Of a stretch of 19,524 nt of DNA, positions 7,236-12,955 are shown one piece after another (position 1 is the first letter of the stretch; each line of letters opens with the position of its first letter). Under the pieces are notes generated by a model. The model was not told the origin of the DNA, ran no database searches, and was given only the letters and a program-made list of their open reading frames with translations. The DNA is from an uncultured Prevotellaceae bacterium (GTDB lineage: Bacteria; Bacteroidota; Bacteroidia; Bacteroidales; Bacteroidaceae), in assembly GCA_900315105.1 (NCBI GenBank), contig OMXX01000070.1:1-19524 (forward strand). Direction: 5' to 3'. A program made the position numbers and the translations under genes.

Positions 7236-8216
7236 CTAATAGTTTTTACTGGAGCATTTGTAATATGACAAGCATATCAAGATAACATGTAAAAAAGCAA
7301 GAAGAATTAGAGCCGGATGCAAGAAATGCTGATTTCCCATGTCTTTTCCCATACTATACAGCCAACCGTAACGTATAGAAGTGGGTAGTCCGAGCTTAGA
7401 GAATGAGCTCCAATGAACAAACAAATATTTAGCCAAAACGCTTACATAAAGAGCTTCCAAAAAGTCGCAGACTCCAATTATTGCCCACCATATTATTTTT
7501 CCACTCCTTAGTTTTATTGTTGCAAATATTGATATTCCCAAAGCCAACAATAAGAAGAGTTGGCTTAGATGAAAATGGTTGTATACAGCTAAAGCACCAA
7601 AGAGAGACGTCCACGAAATAAATAGAAATGAGAGTGTGTATACACATAATTGAAAATACACCAAAAATCTTTGCAGCAACGAAGACGACGGATTCACAAT
7701 TCTTTCATACCATGGTATGTTACTTATTGGTATTTCCTTGTCTATATCGTCATTTGTATCTATCTCAAGTGGATTATTATCAACATTAATATAATGTCGG
7801 ATAGCTCTTATCAATTTGTTGAAAGCAACCTTACTATCCCTTCCGTCTACATAATCAAGAGCTGCGATTAACATCATCACAGAATCGTTGTATGGAGAAT
7901 CGTCAATACGGAAAGGAATGATGGGCTTGTTTAAATGCTTTGCTATAGCTATTTCATTACTGGTCCATAAAGAAACATTAGAGTTTTTAGATGATACAAA
8001 CACAAAGACCGCAGATGTCCGGATTGCTCTGGTGATAACACTTGTAAACTCTTGGCCACTATATATACCCTCTTCATCAAACCAATAAGATATTCCACTT
8101 GCCTTAAATGTATCCTTAATTCTTGAAAGCACATTATTCTCAAGAATATTACCGACATCATTCACGTAATCTTTACGTGAATAGCTTATGAATACATCGT
8201 ATTTGTTTTCAGGCAT
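7236..8216 (-). CDS. TIR protein with four C-terminal membrane helices
   Basis: The 326-residue protein opens with a classical TIR domain (residues 5-145): YDVFISYSRKDY, ISYWFDEEGIYSGQEF, SAVFVFVSS and LWTSNEIAIAKHLNKPII, with E88 at the position of the NADase glutamate. After a polar linker it has four hydrophobic segments (about 188-211, 217-233, 241-262, 300-318) and a short tail. TIR-plus-multipass architecture suggests that TIR activity is tied to the membrane, either by pore formation or by sensing membrane state. The ATG at 8216 is the first in frame and starts directly before the TIR strand. A short palindrome lies between this gene and the upstream zinc-ribbon gene. 64 bp separate it from the TIR-Lcl gene. 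Confidence 0.85.
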   Translation of the reverse strand: MPENKYDVFISYSRKDYVNDVGNILENNVLSRIKDTFKASGISYWFDEEGIYSGQEFTSVITRAIRTSAVFVFVSSKNSNVSLWTSNEIAIAKHLNKPIIPFRIDDSPYNDSVMMLIAALDYVDGRDSKVAFNKLIRAIRHYINVDNNPLEIDTNDDIDKEIPISNIPWYERIVNPSSSLLQRFLVYFQLCVYTLSFLFISWTSLFGALAVYNHFHLSQLFLLLALGISIFATIKLRSGKIIWWAIIGVCDFLEALYVSVLAKYLFVHWSSFSKLGLPTSIRYGWLYSMGKDMGNQHFLHPALILLAFLHVILICLSYYKCSSKNY

Positions 8217-8233
8217 TCTTCTCTATCTATTTT

Positions 8234-8249
8234 CTTCTGTCTACAGAAG
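8234..8249 (-). other. 7-bp inverted repeat between the zinc-ribbon and TIR genes
   Basis: CTTCTGT (8234-8240) and ACAGAAG (8243-8249) form a perfect palindrome with a 2-nt centre, filling nearly half of the 34-bp gap. It is not followed by a T-run on the minus strand, so it is not an obvious terminator. It may be an mRNA processing or regulatory stem at the boundary between two sub-modules. Confidence 0.4.
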
Positions 8250-8250
8250 T

Positions 8251-8736
8251 TTATCCAAACTTGTTGCCGCAATTCTGACAGAATTTGGCTTCTTTGGGAT
8301 TGGAGGCACCGCATTCCGTGCAAAACTTGGCGTCACCGGCCGGTGTGACAGGCTGCGACGAAGTGTCCGTTGCTACGGACGAAGGGGCAGGTTGACCGGA
8401 AATACTGGGGCCGTAGATGATTTCAGTGTCAATGAAAGCAGTCGGCTTTGTGAACGCATTAAGGAAAAACATTGATTTGACGTTGAATTTATACGTAAAC
8501 ATCAAAGTCACCTCTGTGGAATCACGGGGATCAATAGTTATCAGCTTTTCTATATCTTTTCCTAACGGCACTTGATTAAGCAACATCACATTGACCGGTC
8601 TTCTCGGCAAAGTGAAATGCTCAACGCCACCGACTCTGAGGCTCGTACGCTGCGAACCGTCAATAATCACTTTAGTACTCATGGCAGAAGCAACCAATCC
8701 GGCTTGCCTTCTGATATGCAAAACAAACGTATCCAT
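8251..8736 (-). CDS. Zinc-ribbon protein with N-terminal beta domain (161 aa)
   Basis: The N-terminal ~110 residues (MDTFVLHIRRQAGLVASAMS, then KVIIDG, VEHFTLPRRPVNV, STEVTLMFTY) look like a small beta-sandwich carrier or binding domain with no signal peptide. A Pro/Ser/Thr-rich linker leads to a C-terminal double zinc ribbon: KFCTECG and KFCQNCG, with four cysteines in two CxxC pairs. Such rubredoxin-like ribbons bind zinc and often hold protein complexes together. The same ribbon ends the two related proteins upstream in this operon (172 aa and M48). Gap to the upstream gene is 13 bp. Precise role unknown. Confidence 0.8.
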   Translation of the reverse strand: MDTFVLHIRRQAGLVASAMSTKVIIDGSQRTSLRVGGVEHFTLPRRPVNVMLLNQVPLGKDIEKLITIDPRDSTEVTLMFTYKFNVKSMFFLNAFTKPTAFIDTEIIYGPSISGQPAPSSVATDTSSQPVTPAGDAKFCTECGASNPKEAKFCQNCGNKFG

Positions 8737-8749
8737 AACGATGTATTAT

Positions 8750-9268
8750 TTATAATTTTTCTCCGCATTCCGGGCAGAATTTGGCAGAGCCACTGACTTT
8801 AGCGCCACAATGAATGCAGAATTTGTCTGCAGAAAGACTCTCTGCGTTACACATAGCAACATACTGGCCACTTTGCCCGGCACCACATGCTCTTTCTGCT
8901 GCCTCGAGGGCACGATCGTCAAGCTGCGACTGCTCTACAAGACCCCAAATCTGGGTGATGAGCACAGGCCAGAAGAAAAACATCGAGATAACCGACGGAA
9001 TGGCCTGCTGGCCATAAATACCCACATTGGCATCAAAGAGAACACCTCCAGTCTGAGGGACAAGACTGATCTTTAAAGCCGAACGCATACCCAAAACGGC
9101 TTTAAACATATTGCCTTTAGTGATGCTGATGTCCAAACCGCCACTCATCAACTGGTCAATATTCACTTCGAAATCATCTAACTCAAACTCGCGCTTGATG
9201 GACTCGCCTATCTGGGGAATCTGCGATGCTGTGGCAGCAAGCAGCTTTTTCTTACTGTAAATAGCCAT
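8750..9268 (-). CDS. Zinc-ribbon protein with one hydrophobic segment (172 aa)
   Basis: The protein starts MAIYSKKKLLAATASQIPQI and continues through an alpha/beta region (FELDDFEVNIDQL, LDISITKGNMFKAVLG) that I do not recognise. A hydrophobic segment at about 91-108 (SVISMFFFWPVLITQIWGL) could be a membrane helix or hairpin. The C-terminus is a zinc ribbon: KFCIHCG and KFCPECG, two CxxC pairs. It lies 5 bp after the 85-aa gene and 13 bp before the next ribbon gene, so the three are almost certainly co-transcribed. The ribbon's similarity to those of its neighbours points to a shared complex. Confidence 0.8.
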   Translation of the reverse strand: MAIYSKKKLLAATASQIPQIGESIKREFELDDFEVNIDQLMSGGLDISITKGNMFKAVLGMRSALKISLVPQTGGVLFDANVGIYGQQAIPSVISMFFFWPVLITQIWGLVEQSQLDDRALEAAERACGAGQSGQYVAMCNAESLSADKFCIHCGAKVSGSAKFCPECGEKL

Positions 9269-9273
9269 AATAA

Positions 9274-9531
9274 TTAATGTCTGAATTCGTTCAACTGATA
9301 ATAGTGGTAAATAGCCGACAGTACATTGGTCTCGGCAAACAGACGTTTGATGAGTTGCTGATCATCCGCGCTGAAGCGCTGTTCCACTTCCTTCAACAAC
9401 TCAATCACTCGCTCTGACTGATTTTGCAATTCTTCATCAGTCACAATACCGTCTTCCATAATTTTTTGGAAAGAGGGTTCCTTGACAATCATTTCATCAA
9501 GGTTCAAAATTCCTTGCTCGTTGAATAACAT
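9274..9531 (-). CDS. Small helical protein (85 aa) in the M48/zinc-ribbon module
   Basis: A predicted all-helical cytosolic protein with no cysteines. A DGIVTDEELQNQ segment (residues 27-38) resembles an EF-hand-type loop followed by a helix, but the full calcium pattern is not present. The rest (VIELLKEVEQRF, LIKRLFAETNVLSAIYHYYQ) is amphipathic and ends NEFRH. It starts with ATG after a heptanucleotide tandem repeat and is 5 bp before the zinc-ribbon gene, suggesting obligate co-expression. Function unknown; an adaptor between the M48 protease and the ribbon proteins is a guess from position. Confidence 0.75.
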   Translation of the reverse strand: MLFNEQGILNLDEMIVKEPSFQKIMEDGIVTDEELQNQSERVIELLKEVEQRFSADDQQLIKRLFAETNVLSAIYHYYQLNEFRH

Positions 9532-9539
9532 AGTATTTT

Positions 9540-9567
9540 GGTTAAGGGTTAAGGGTCAAAGGTTAAA
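9540..9567 (-). repeat. Heptanucleotide tandem repeat (GGTTAAG-like, four units)
   Basis: Four 7-bp units in a row on the plus strand: GGTTAAG, GGTTAAG, GGTCAAA, GGTTAAA. It contains the stop codon of the M48 gene (9563-9565) and occupies the gap before the 85-aa gene, so length changes would move the next start relative to that stop. Confidence 0.75.
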
Positions 9568-10441
9568 GTTTTGTTCCGCAGTTGCGACAGAATTTCCAAC
9601 CGTCTTCTATGGCTGATCCACAATTCGGACATACATGTGCAGAAGAATCGGACAGCAAACCGCCATTCATTATATGACGGTATTGCTCACTTTCGCCCCA
9701 TTTGAGAATCTCCCGCACTCTGACAGCAGTGAACGGGTGATCGAGTCCTGCAATGACTGCGAGCTGCAGTGTCTTATTCCACAGTCCGTCGTTCTGAATC
9801 TTATCATATTCATCAGCCTGTTTTGCCCACTCTGCCAGGTCTATCTGCGAAGTTATGCTGTTCGGGCCTCCGGAGAAGCGGGCCATCGTGCTGGCAACGG
9901 TCTCAGGAGACATAACAATACTGGCCGCACGGTCGGCAGACAACTCGCTCTTTCTTTGCCAATAGAGCATGGCAAACTGTACAGGAACAGAAAGAGCGCC
10001 CAATATTCCCAAATTGGCCAATCCGCGGCTTATCCAATTTGCTACAGTATGATAAAGGACATGGCGACACAGAATATGTCCGCACTCATGAGCAATGATG
10101 GCATCCAACTCTTCATCATTCATCATTTCTATCAGACTGGAAGTAACGGTAATATAGATACGTGTGTCACCAAATGTCCAGGCATTAGGATAAGGATCCA
10201 TCTTCAGATAAAATTCCGGTTCGGGGATACCCAGCCGCTCACATATAGGCGGTAAGTGACGATAAATGTGCGGCAGCTGTTTCTCTGACAAGCGTATTGA
10301 GGATGCCATATTCATTCCGTACTGCAGATTCTCTAGTCCGATGGCAAGGACTTTTTTTACCAAAGCGCTAAATCCGGGAATACTTTCCATTTGCCGCAAC
10401 GCCGCAGCATCCTCCGGATGAATAAAATCTGATGGTTTCAT
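9563..10441 (-). CDS. M48-family metalloprotease with C-terminal zinc ribbon
   Basis: The 292-residue protein has the M48 zinc motif HECGH (residues 118-122: H118, E119, H122) with the third ligand E166 in KSELSADRAAS. Around it are LDAIIAHE, a hydrophobic stretch (about 141-160) and the M48-typical HPFTAVRVREI. The C-terminus HVCPNCG to KFCRNCG adds a zinc ribbon (C271, C274, C285, C288), matching the two downstream proteins. M48 enzymes such as HtpX cleave damaged or specific membrane proteins. There is no signal peptide, so the catalytic domain faces the cytosol. The frame could be read from TTG at 10483, but ATG 10441 (MKPSDFIHPED) is preferred. The gene starts the zinc-ribbon/TIR block after a 207-bp A+T-rich gap. 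Confidence 0.9.
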   Translation of the reverse strand: MKPSDFIHPEDAAALRQMESIPGFSALVKKVLAIGLENLQYGMNMASSIRLSEKQLPHIYRHLPPICERLGIPEPEFYLKMDPYPNAWTFGDTRIYITVTSSLIEMMNDEELDAIIAHECGHILCRHVLYHTVANWISRGLANLGILGALSVPVQFAMLYWQRKSELSADRAASIVMSPETVASTMARFSGGPNSITSQIDLAEWAKQADEYDKIQNDGLWNKTLQLAVIAGLDHPFTAVRVREILKWGESEQYRHIMNGGLLSDSSAHVCPNCGSAIEDGWKFCRNCGTKL

Positions 10442-10621
10442 GGTGTTGTATGTAAGGTTTGTTTTTAATAATCTGTTGATCAATTATACGTTTTTAGATG
10501 GTATTTCATTAATATCTAAATCAAAATCGGCACCAATTTATTAAAATAAATTAAGATTTCAGAAAAAAGACACTCCTTTATCTGAATTAAAGTGCTAAAT
10601 AGCATAAAAAAAGCATAAAAA
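10442..10621 (-). promoter_or_regulatory. A+T-rich leader, possible weak promoter for the M48-TIR block
   Basis: This gene-free stretch precedes the M48 gene. On the minus strand a TTTTG is followed 18 bases later by TACCATCT, a poor match to the Bacteroidetes TTTG / TAnnTTTG pair. No strong promoter or terminator is seen, so transcription could also enter from the promoter near 11196. Confidence 0.25.
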
Positions 10622-10647
10622 TTTCGCGAGATAACAACCCCACTTCA
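10622..10647 (-). repeat. TCGCGAGA-containing dispersed repeat, copy 2
   Basis: The plus strand reads TTTCGCGAGATAACAACCCC then ACTTCA, close to 816-840. It abuts the stop of the 128-aa gene (10649) on the minus strand. Confidence 0.65.
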
Positions 10648-10648
10648 T

Positions 10649-11035
10649 TTAATCATAGTGTTCGAAAAGTTCCTCGAGCTCTCTGTAGGTTTCGCGCAGC
10701 TTTTCTGCGAATTCCTCTGTCTGCATGGTGGCGAGGATCTCATCCTTCGTGCCTGAGGCAACGTTGCAGTCGGACTTATATCTTCCAGAAGGGATGTATG
10801 CCGCAGCCTCTATATAGCGCATCCTGGGGTCGGGCACGACATCCTTGGGCATCTTATACACCTTCAGGCCGTACGTTCCCACAAACTCTGTGGTCAACGG
10901 ATCGGGATTATCGAAGAACTCCATGACTGGAGCGAAATCCCCGTAGTCCGGCACATGATCCTTAACCTGCTTCACCATGACTTCAAGGATCTTGTGAATC
11001 TCTTCTTTCATCTTCCGCTTTACATCAGTACCCAT
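10649..11035 (-). CDS. Hypothetical cytosolic protein (128 aa)
   Basis: I do not recognise this family. The protein starts MGTDVKRKMKEEIHKILEVM, is mixed helix and strand (VGTYGLKVYKMP, MRYIEAAAYIP) and ends in a charged amphipathic helix (EEFAEKLRETYRELEELFEHYD-type, acid-rich). There is no signal peptide, membrane helix or cysteine cluster. Its ATG overlaps the last 16 bases of the frameshifted small membrane-protein gene, which suggests that the two were translationally coupled; M9 (11011) is an alternative start. It lies 207 bp upstream of the M48 gene, with repeat copy 2 just after its stop. Confidence 0.75.
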   Translation of the reverse strand: MGTDVKRKMKEEIHKILEVMVKQVKDHVPDYGDFAPVMEFFDNPDPLTTEFVGTYGLKVYKMPKDVVPDPRMRYIEAAAYIPSGRYKSDCNVASGTKDEILATMQTEEFAEKLRETYRELEELFEHYD

Positions 11036-11165
11036 ATCAACAACGCTACGATAAGGATGACGATGAGAAACGCGGTGCCAAGGCAGCCCCCAGAAGATGA
11101 TGCACGGCGACCTTTTCCTTCGCGGTCTGCTCCCCCATCTTGGGGTTGTTTTGAGTTTGAGTCAT
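11020..11165 (-). pseudogene. Small single-pass membrane-protein gene broken by a frameshift in a G5 run
   Basis: From ATG 11165 the frame reads MTQTQNNPKMGEQTAKEK then VAVHHLLG and, without correction, runs on into APRFSSSSLS and a stop at 11046. Adding one base to the run of five G on the minus strand (11087-11091 on the plus strand) instead gives GCLGTAFLIVILIVALLIWVLM and a TAA at 11020-11022, a 48-residue one-TM protein. The membrane part is the homologue of the tiny gene at 843-917 (54 of 66 bases identical). The break may be a true pseudogene, a phase-variable homopolymer or a sequencing error. A perfect TATCTTTG -7 box lies upstream. Confidence 0.6.
11022..11087 (-). repeat. 66-bp diverged direct repeat flanking the TIR block, right copy
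   Basis: Same orientation as 845-910, with 54 of 66 positions identical. It encodes the membrane segment of the broken small gene. Confidence 0.7.
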
Positions 11166-11188
11166 AGAATTACAATTCAATAACGGTG

Positions 11189-11196
11189 CAAAGATA
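11189..11196 (-). promoter_or_regulatory. Bacteroidetes -7 box for the minus-strand small gene and possibly the block below
   Basis: On the minus strand this reads TATCTTTG, an exact match to TAnnTTTG, 23 bp before the ATG at 11165. No good -33 TTTG is visible 19-21 bp upstream. It is divergent from the hipB promoter. Confidence 0.5.
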
Positions 11197-11223
11197 GTGA
11201 TTTTTAGTGAATGGCATTCGATA

Positions 11224-11255
11224 TTGAGCAATTTTTTTGCAGAAAATTTGCTCAA
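11224..11255 (+). promoter_or_regulatory. Inverted repeat overlapping the hipB promoter, candidate HipB operator
   Basis: TTGAGCAA (11224-11231) and TTGCTCAA (11248-11255) form a perfect 8-bp inverted repeat with a 16-bp spacer; the right arm covers the -33 box. HipB proteins are known to repress their own operons through inverted repeats, so autoregulation is likely. It is inferred, not shown. Confidence 0.5.
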
Positions 11256-11278
11256 CAAAAAGTTTTTTCGTACCTTTG
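11247..11278 (+). promoter_or_regulatory. Bacteroidetes-type promoter of hipBA
   Basis: A -33 TTTG (11247-11250) is followed after 20 bp by a -7 box TACCTTTG (11271-11278), an exact TAnnTTTG match. The hipB ATG lies 34 bp downstream. Confidence 0.75.
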
Positions 11279-11312
11279 CAAGTGATAAAATATTATCCGT
11301 ATTGTTGATATT

Positions 11313-11651
11313 ATGGAAGATACTAACAATATATTGTCTGTTCTCGACAACTATACGCTGGACAGCGCAGAGGATATCGCACGGGAGATAGCCGACAGCT
11401 TCCGCAAGCGTCGCATAGAGAAGAATCTGACGCGAGAAGAGGTGGCGTTGCGCTCCGGTGTGGCCGCCAGCAACATCGCACGCTTTGAGCAGAAAGGACT
11501 CATCTCGCTCAAACATCTCATCAACATCGCCATGACGCTGGGCTATACCTCCGAAGTGAGGACGCTCTTCGCCCAGCCCAAATACTCCACAATGGAGGAG
11601 CTCACACAGATTCGCAGAAACAGCAACAAGAAAAAGGCACATAAGGCATGA
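11313..11651 (+). CDS. hipB: HipB-like XRE-family antitoxin/repressor
   Basis: The 112-residue protein has an XRE-type helix-turn-helix at about residues 29-77: FRKRRIEKNLTREEVALRSG then VAASNIARFEQKGLISL and LINIAMTLGY, preceded by a ~25-residue helical N-terminus and ending in a basic tail (RRNSNKKKAHKA). HipB binds and neutralises the HipA kinase and represses the operon. The gene ends ATGA (11648-11651), overlapping the hipA start by 4 bp, the typical coupled arrangement. Its own promoter and an inverted repeat lie just upstream. The codons are G+C-rich, unlike the TIR genes to the left. Confidence 0.85.
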   Translation: MEDTNNILSVLDNYTLDSAEDIAREIADSFRKRRIEKNLTREEVALRSGVAASNIARFEQKGLISLKHLINIAMTLGYTSEVRTLFAQPKYSTMEELTQIRRNSNKKKAHKA

Positions 11652-12769
11652 AGAAGGCAGACCTGCTCACCGTGAAGTATCACAACCGGGCTGTGGGGAC
11701 ACTCTCGCTGACGCCCGACAACAAGTTGTGCGCCTTCGAATACGCCCCCTCGTGGCTGGCCGAAGGCTTCAGCATCTCGCCTTTGGAACTGCCGCTGCAG
11801 CCCGGTCTGTTTCTGGCGAAGCCCACCCCTTACTACGGCAACTTCGGCATCTTCGAGGACTGCCTGCCCGACGGCTACGGACGCTATCTGCTCCACAAAA
11901 TACTGCTGAAGGAAGGCATCGACGACACCAAGCTGTCGGCGCTTGACCGTTTGAGTCTCGTCGGGGCCGGAGGCATGGGCGCGCTCACCTTCGAGCCCGC
12001 CACCGTCATACAGCGGGGAGAGGAGCTGAAGGACTTCGATCTGCTGCAGGATAAAGCCCTGGAGGTGCTCCGGGAGAAGCAGGACAACGATGCCGGCCTC
12101 CTTCTGTATAACAGCGGCAACAGCGGCGGCGCACGCCCCAAAGCGGTGTTCACGGACGAGAGGGGCCACTGGCTGGTGAAGTTTCGCCACACCTACAACC
12201 CGAAAGATATCGGCCCCCAGGAGTATCACTACAACGAGACGGCGCGCAAGTGCGGCATCACAGTGCCCGACTTCCGCCTGATCCACGACAAATATTTTGC
12301 TTCGCGCCGCTTCGACATCGACGCCGACGGCCGCAGGCTACACACGGCGACGGCCGGCGGACTGCTGTGCATCCCGCTATCAAGCCCGGTTCTCGACTAT
12401 GGCAATCTGCTAGCACTGACCGGATTCCTGACACAGAATCCACGCGATGTGGAGGAAATGTTCCGACGCATGGTGTTCAACTATCTCACCGACAACAAGG
12501 ATGACCATTGCAAGAACTTCAGCTTCCTCGTCAAGCGTGGCGAGAGCGGCTATCGCTGGCATCTCGCACCGGCCTACGACCTGACGCTGTGCACGGAGGG
12601 ATACAACGGCGAGCATGCCACATCGGTCAACGGCACAGGACGCCCCACCCTCAGCGACTTCTGTGCCGTCGGCAACAAGGTGAAGATGAGCGAACGGCGC
12701 TGCAGAGAGCTCGTTGAAGAAGTCACCGCCTCATGCGGCGATCTCATCCGATACGTAATAGCTAAATAA
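11648..12769 (+). CDS. hipA: HipA-family serine/threonine kinase toxin
   Basis: The 373-residue protein shows the HipA plan: an N-terminal subdomain (NFGIFEDCLPDGYGRYLL, residues 65-82), a glycine-rich nucleotide loop SGNSGGARPK (156-165), the strand HWLVKFRH with K178, the kinase motif NYLTDNKDDHCKNFSF (catalytic D286, N290) and the metal motif APAYDLT (D311). HipA kinases phosphorylate targets such as glutamyl-tRNA synthetase and cause growth arrest; the target here is unknown. All key residues are present, so it appears active. It is somewhat shorter than E. coli HipA (440 aa). It is coupled to hipB by a 4-bp overlap and followed by a large hairpin. Confidence 0.9.
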   Translation: MKKADLLTVKYHNRAVGTLSLTPDNKLCAFEYAPSWLAEGFSISPLELPLQPGLFLAKPTPYYGNFGIFEDCLPDGYGRYLLHKILLKEGIDDTKLSALDRLSLVGAGGMGALTFEPATVIQRGEELKDFDLLQDKALEVLREKQDNDAGLLLYNSGNSGGARPKAVFTDERGHWLVKFRHTYNPKDIGPQEYHYNETARKCGITVPDFRLIHDKYFASRRFDIDADGRRLHTATAGGLLCIPLSSPVLDYGNLLALTGFLTQNPRDVEEMFRRMVFNYLTDNKDDHCKNFSFLVKRGESGYRWHLAPAYDLTLCTEGYNGEHATSVNGTGRPTLSDFCAVGNKVKMSERRCRELVEEVTASCGDLIRYVIAK

Positions 12770-12780
12770 CTACTACCCTA
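12768..12780 (+). repeat. 13-bp direct repeat after hipA, copy 1
   Basis: AACTACTACCCTA overlaps the hipA stop codon by two bases and recurs exactly at 12839-12851, inside the third TCGCGAGA repeat. Both copies are followed a few bases later by ATTTCA. Confidence 0.7.
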
Positions 12781-12827
12781 CCTCATTTCAAAGTAAAAAA
12801 CAAAATCCAAGGAAATGTACCAAACGG

Positions 12828-12856
12828 TATCGCGAGACAACTACTACCCTATTTCA
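12828..12856 (-). repeat. TCGCGAGA-containing dispersed repeat, copy 3
   Basis: The plus strand reads TATCGCGAGACAACTACTAC then CCTATTTCA, a variant of 816-840 and 10622-10647 with three extra bases (TAC). It lies in the convergent gap between hipA and the secreted-protein cluster, directly before the long hairpin. Confidence 0.6.
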
Positions 12857-12911
12857 CATTCTATCGCAGAAAAATGTGTAAATACGCACACTTTTCGACG
12901 ATAGAATGTGA
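12854..12911 (+). terminator. Long two-part hairpin after hipA
   Basis: An outer perfect 13-bp stem (12854-12866 with 12899-12911) encloses a 2x2 internal loop and an inner stem (12869-12879 with 12886-12896, one mismatch and one G-U pair). A TTTT follows at 12912-12915 on the plus strand. It is a probable terminator for hipBA and also separates it from the convergent minus-strand cluster. The length is unusual for a simple terminator. Confidence 0.65.
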
Positions 12912-12955
12912 TTTTCTCCTTAATACTGCCCTAAGGTACTACAAACACAGCCTGA

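Noticed and set aside
10442..10483. Upstream extension of the M48 gene to a TTG
   Set aside because: It adds 14 unconserved-looking residues from an A+T-rich leader; ATG 10441 is preferred.
11543..12286. A 247-residue minus-strand frame opposite hipA
   Set aside because: It is a shadow of a G+C-rich real gene (hipB-hipA) with low-complexity Val/Ala content and no motif.
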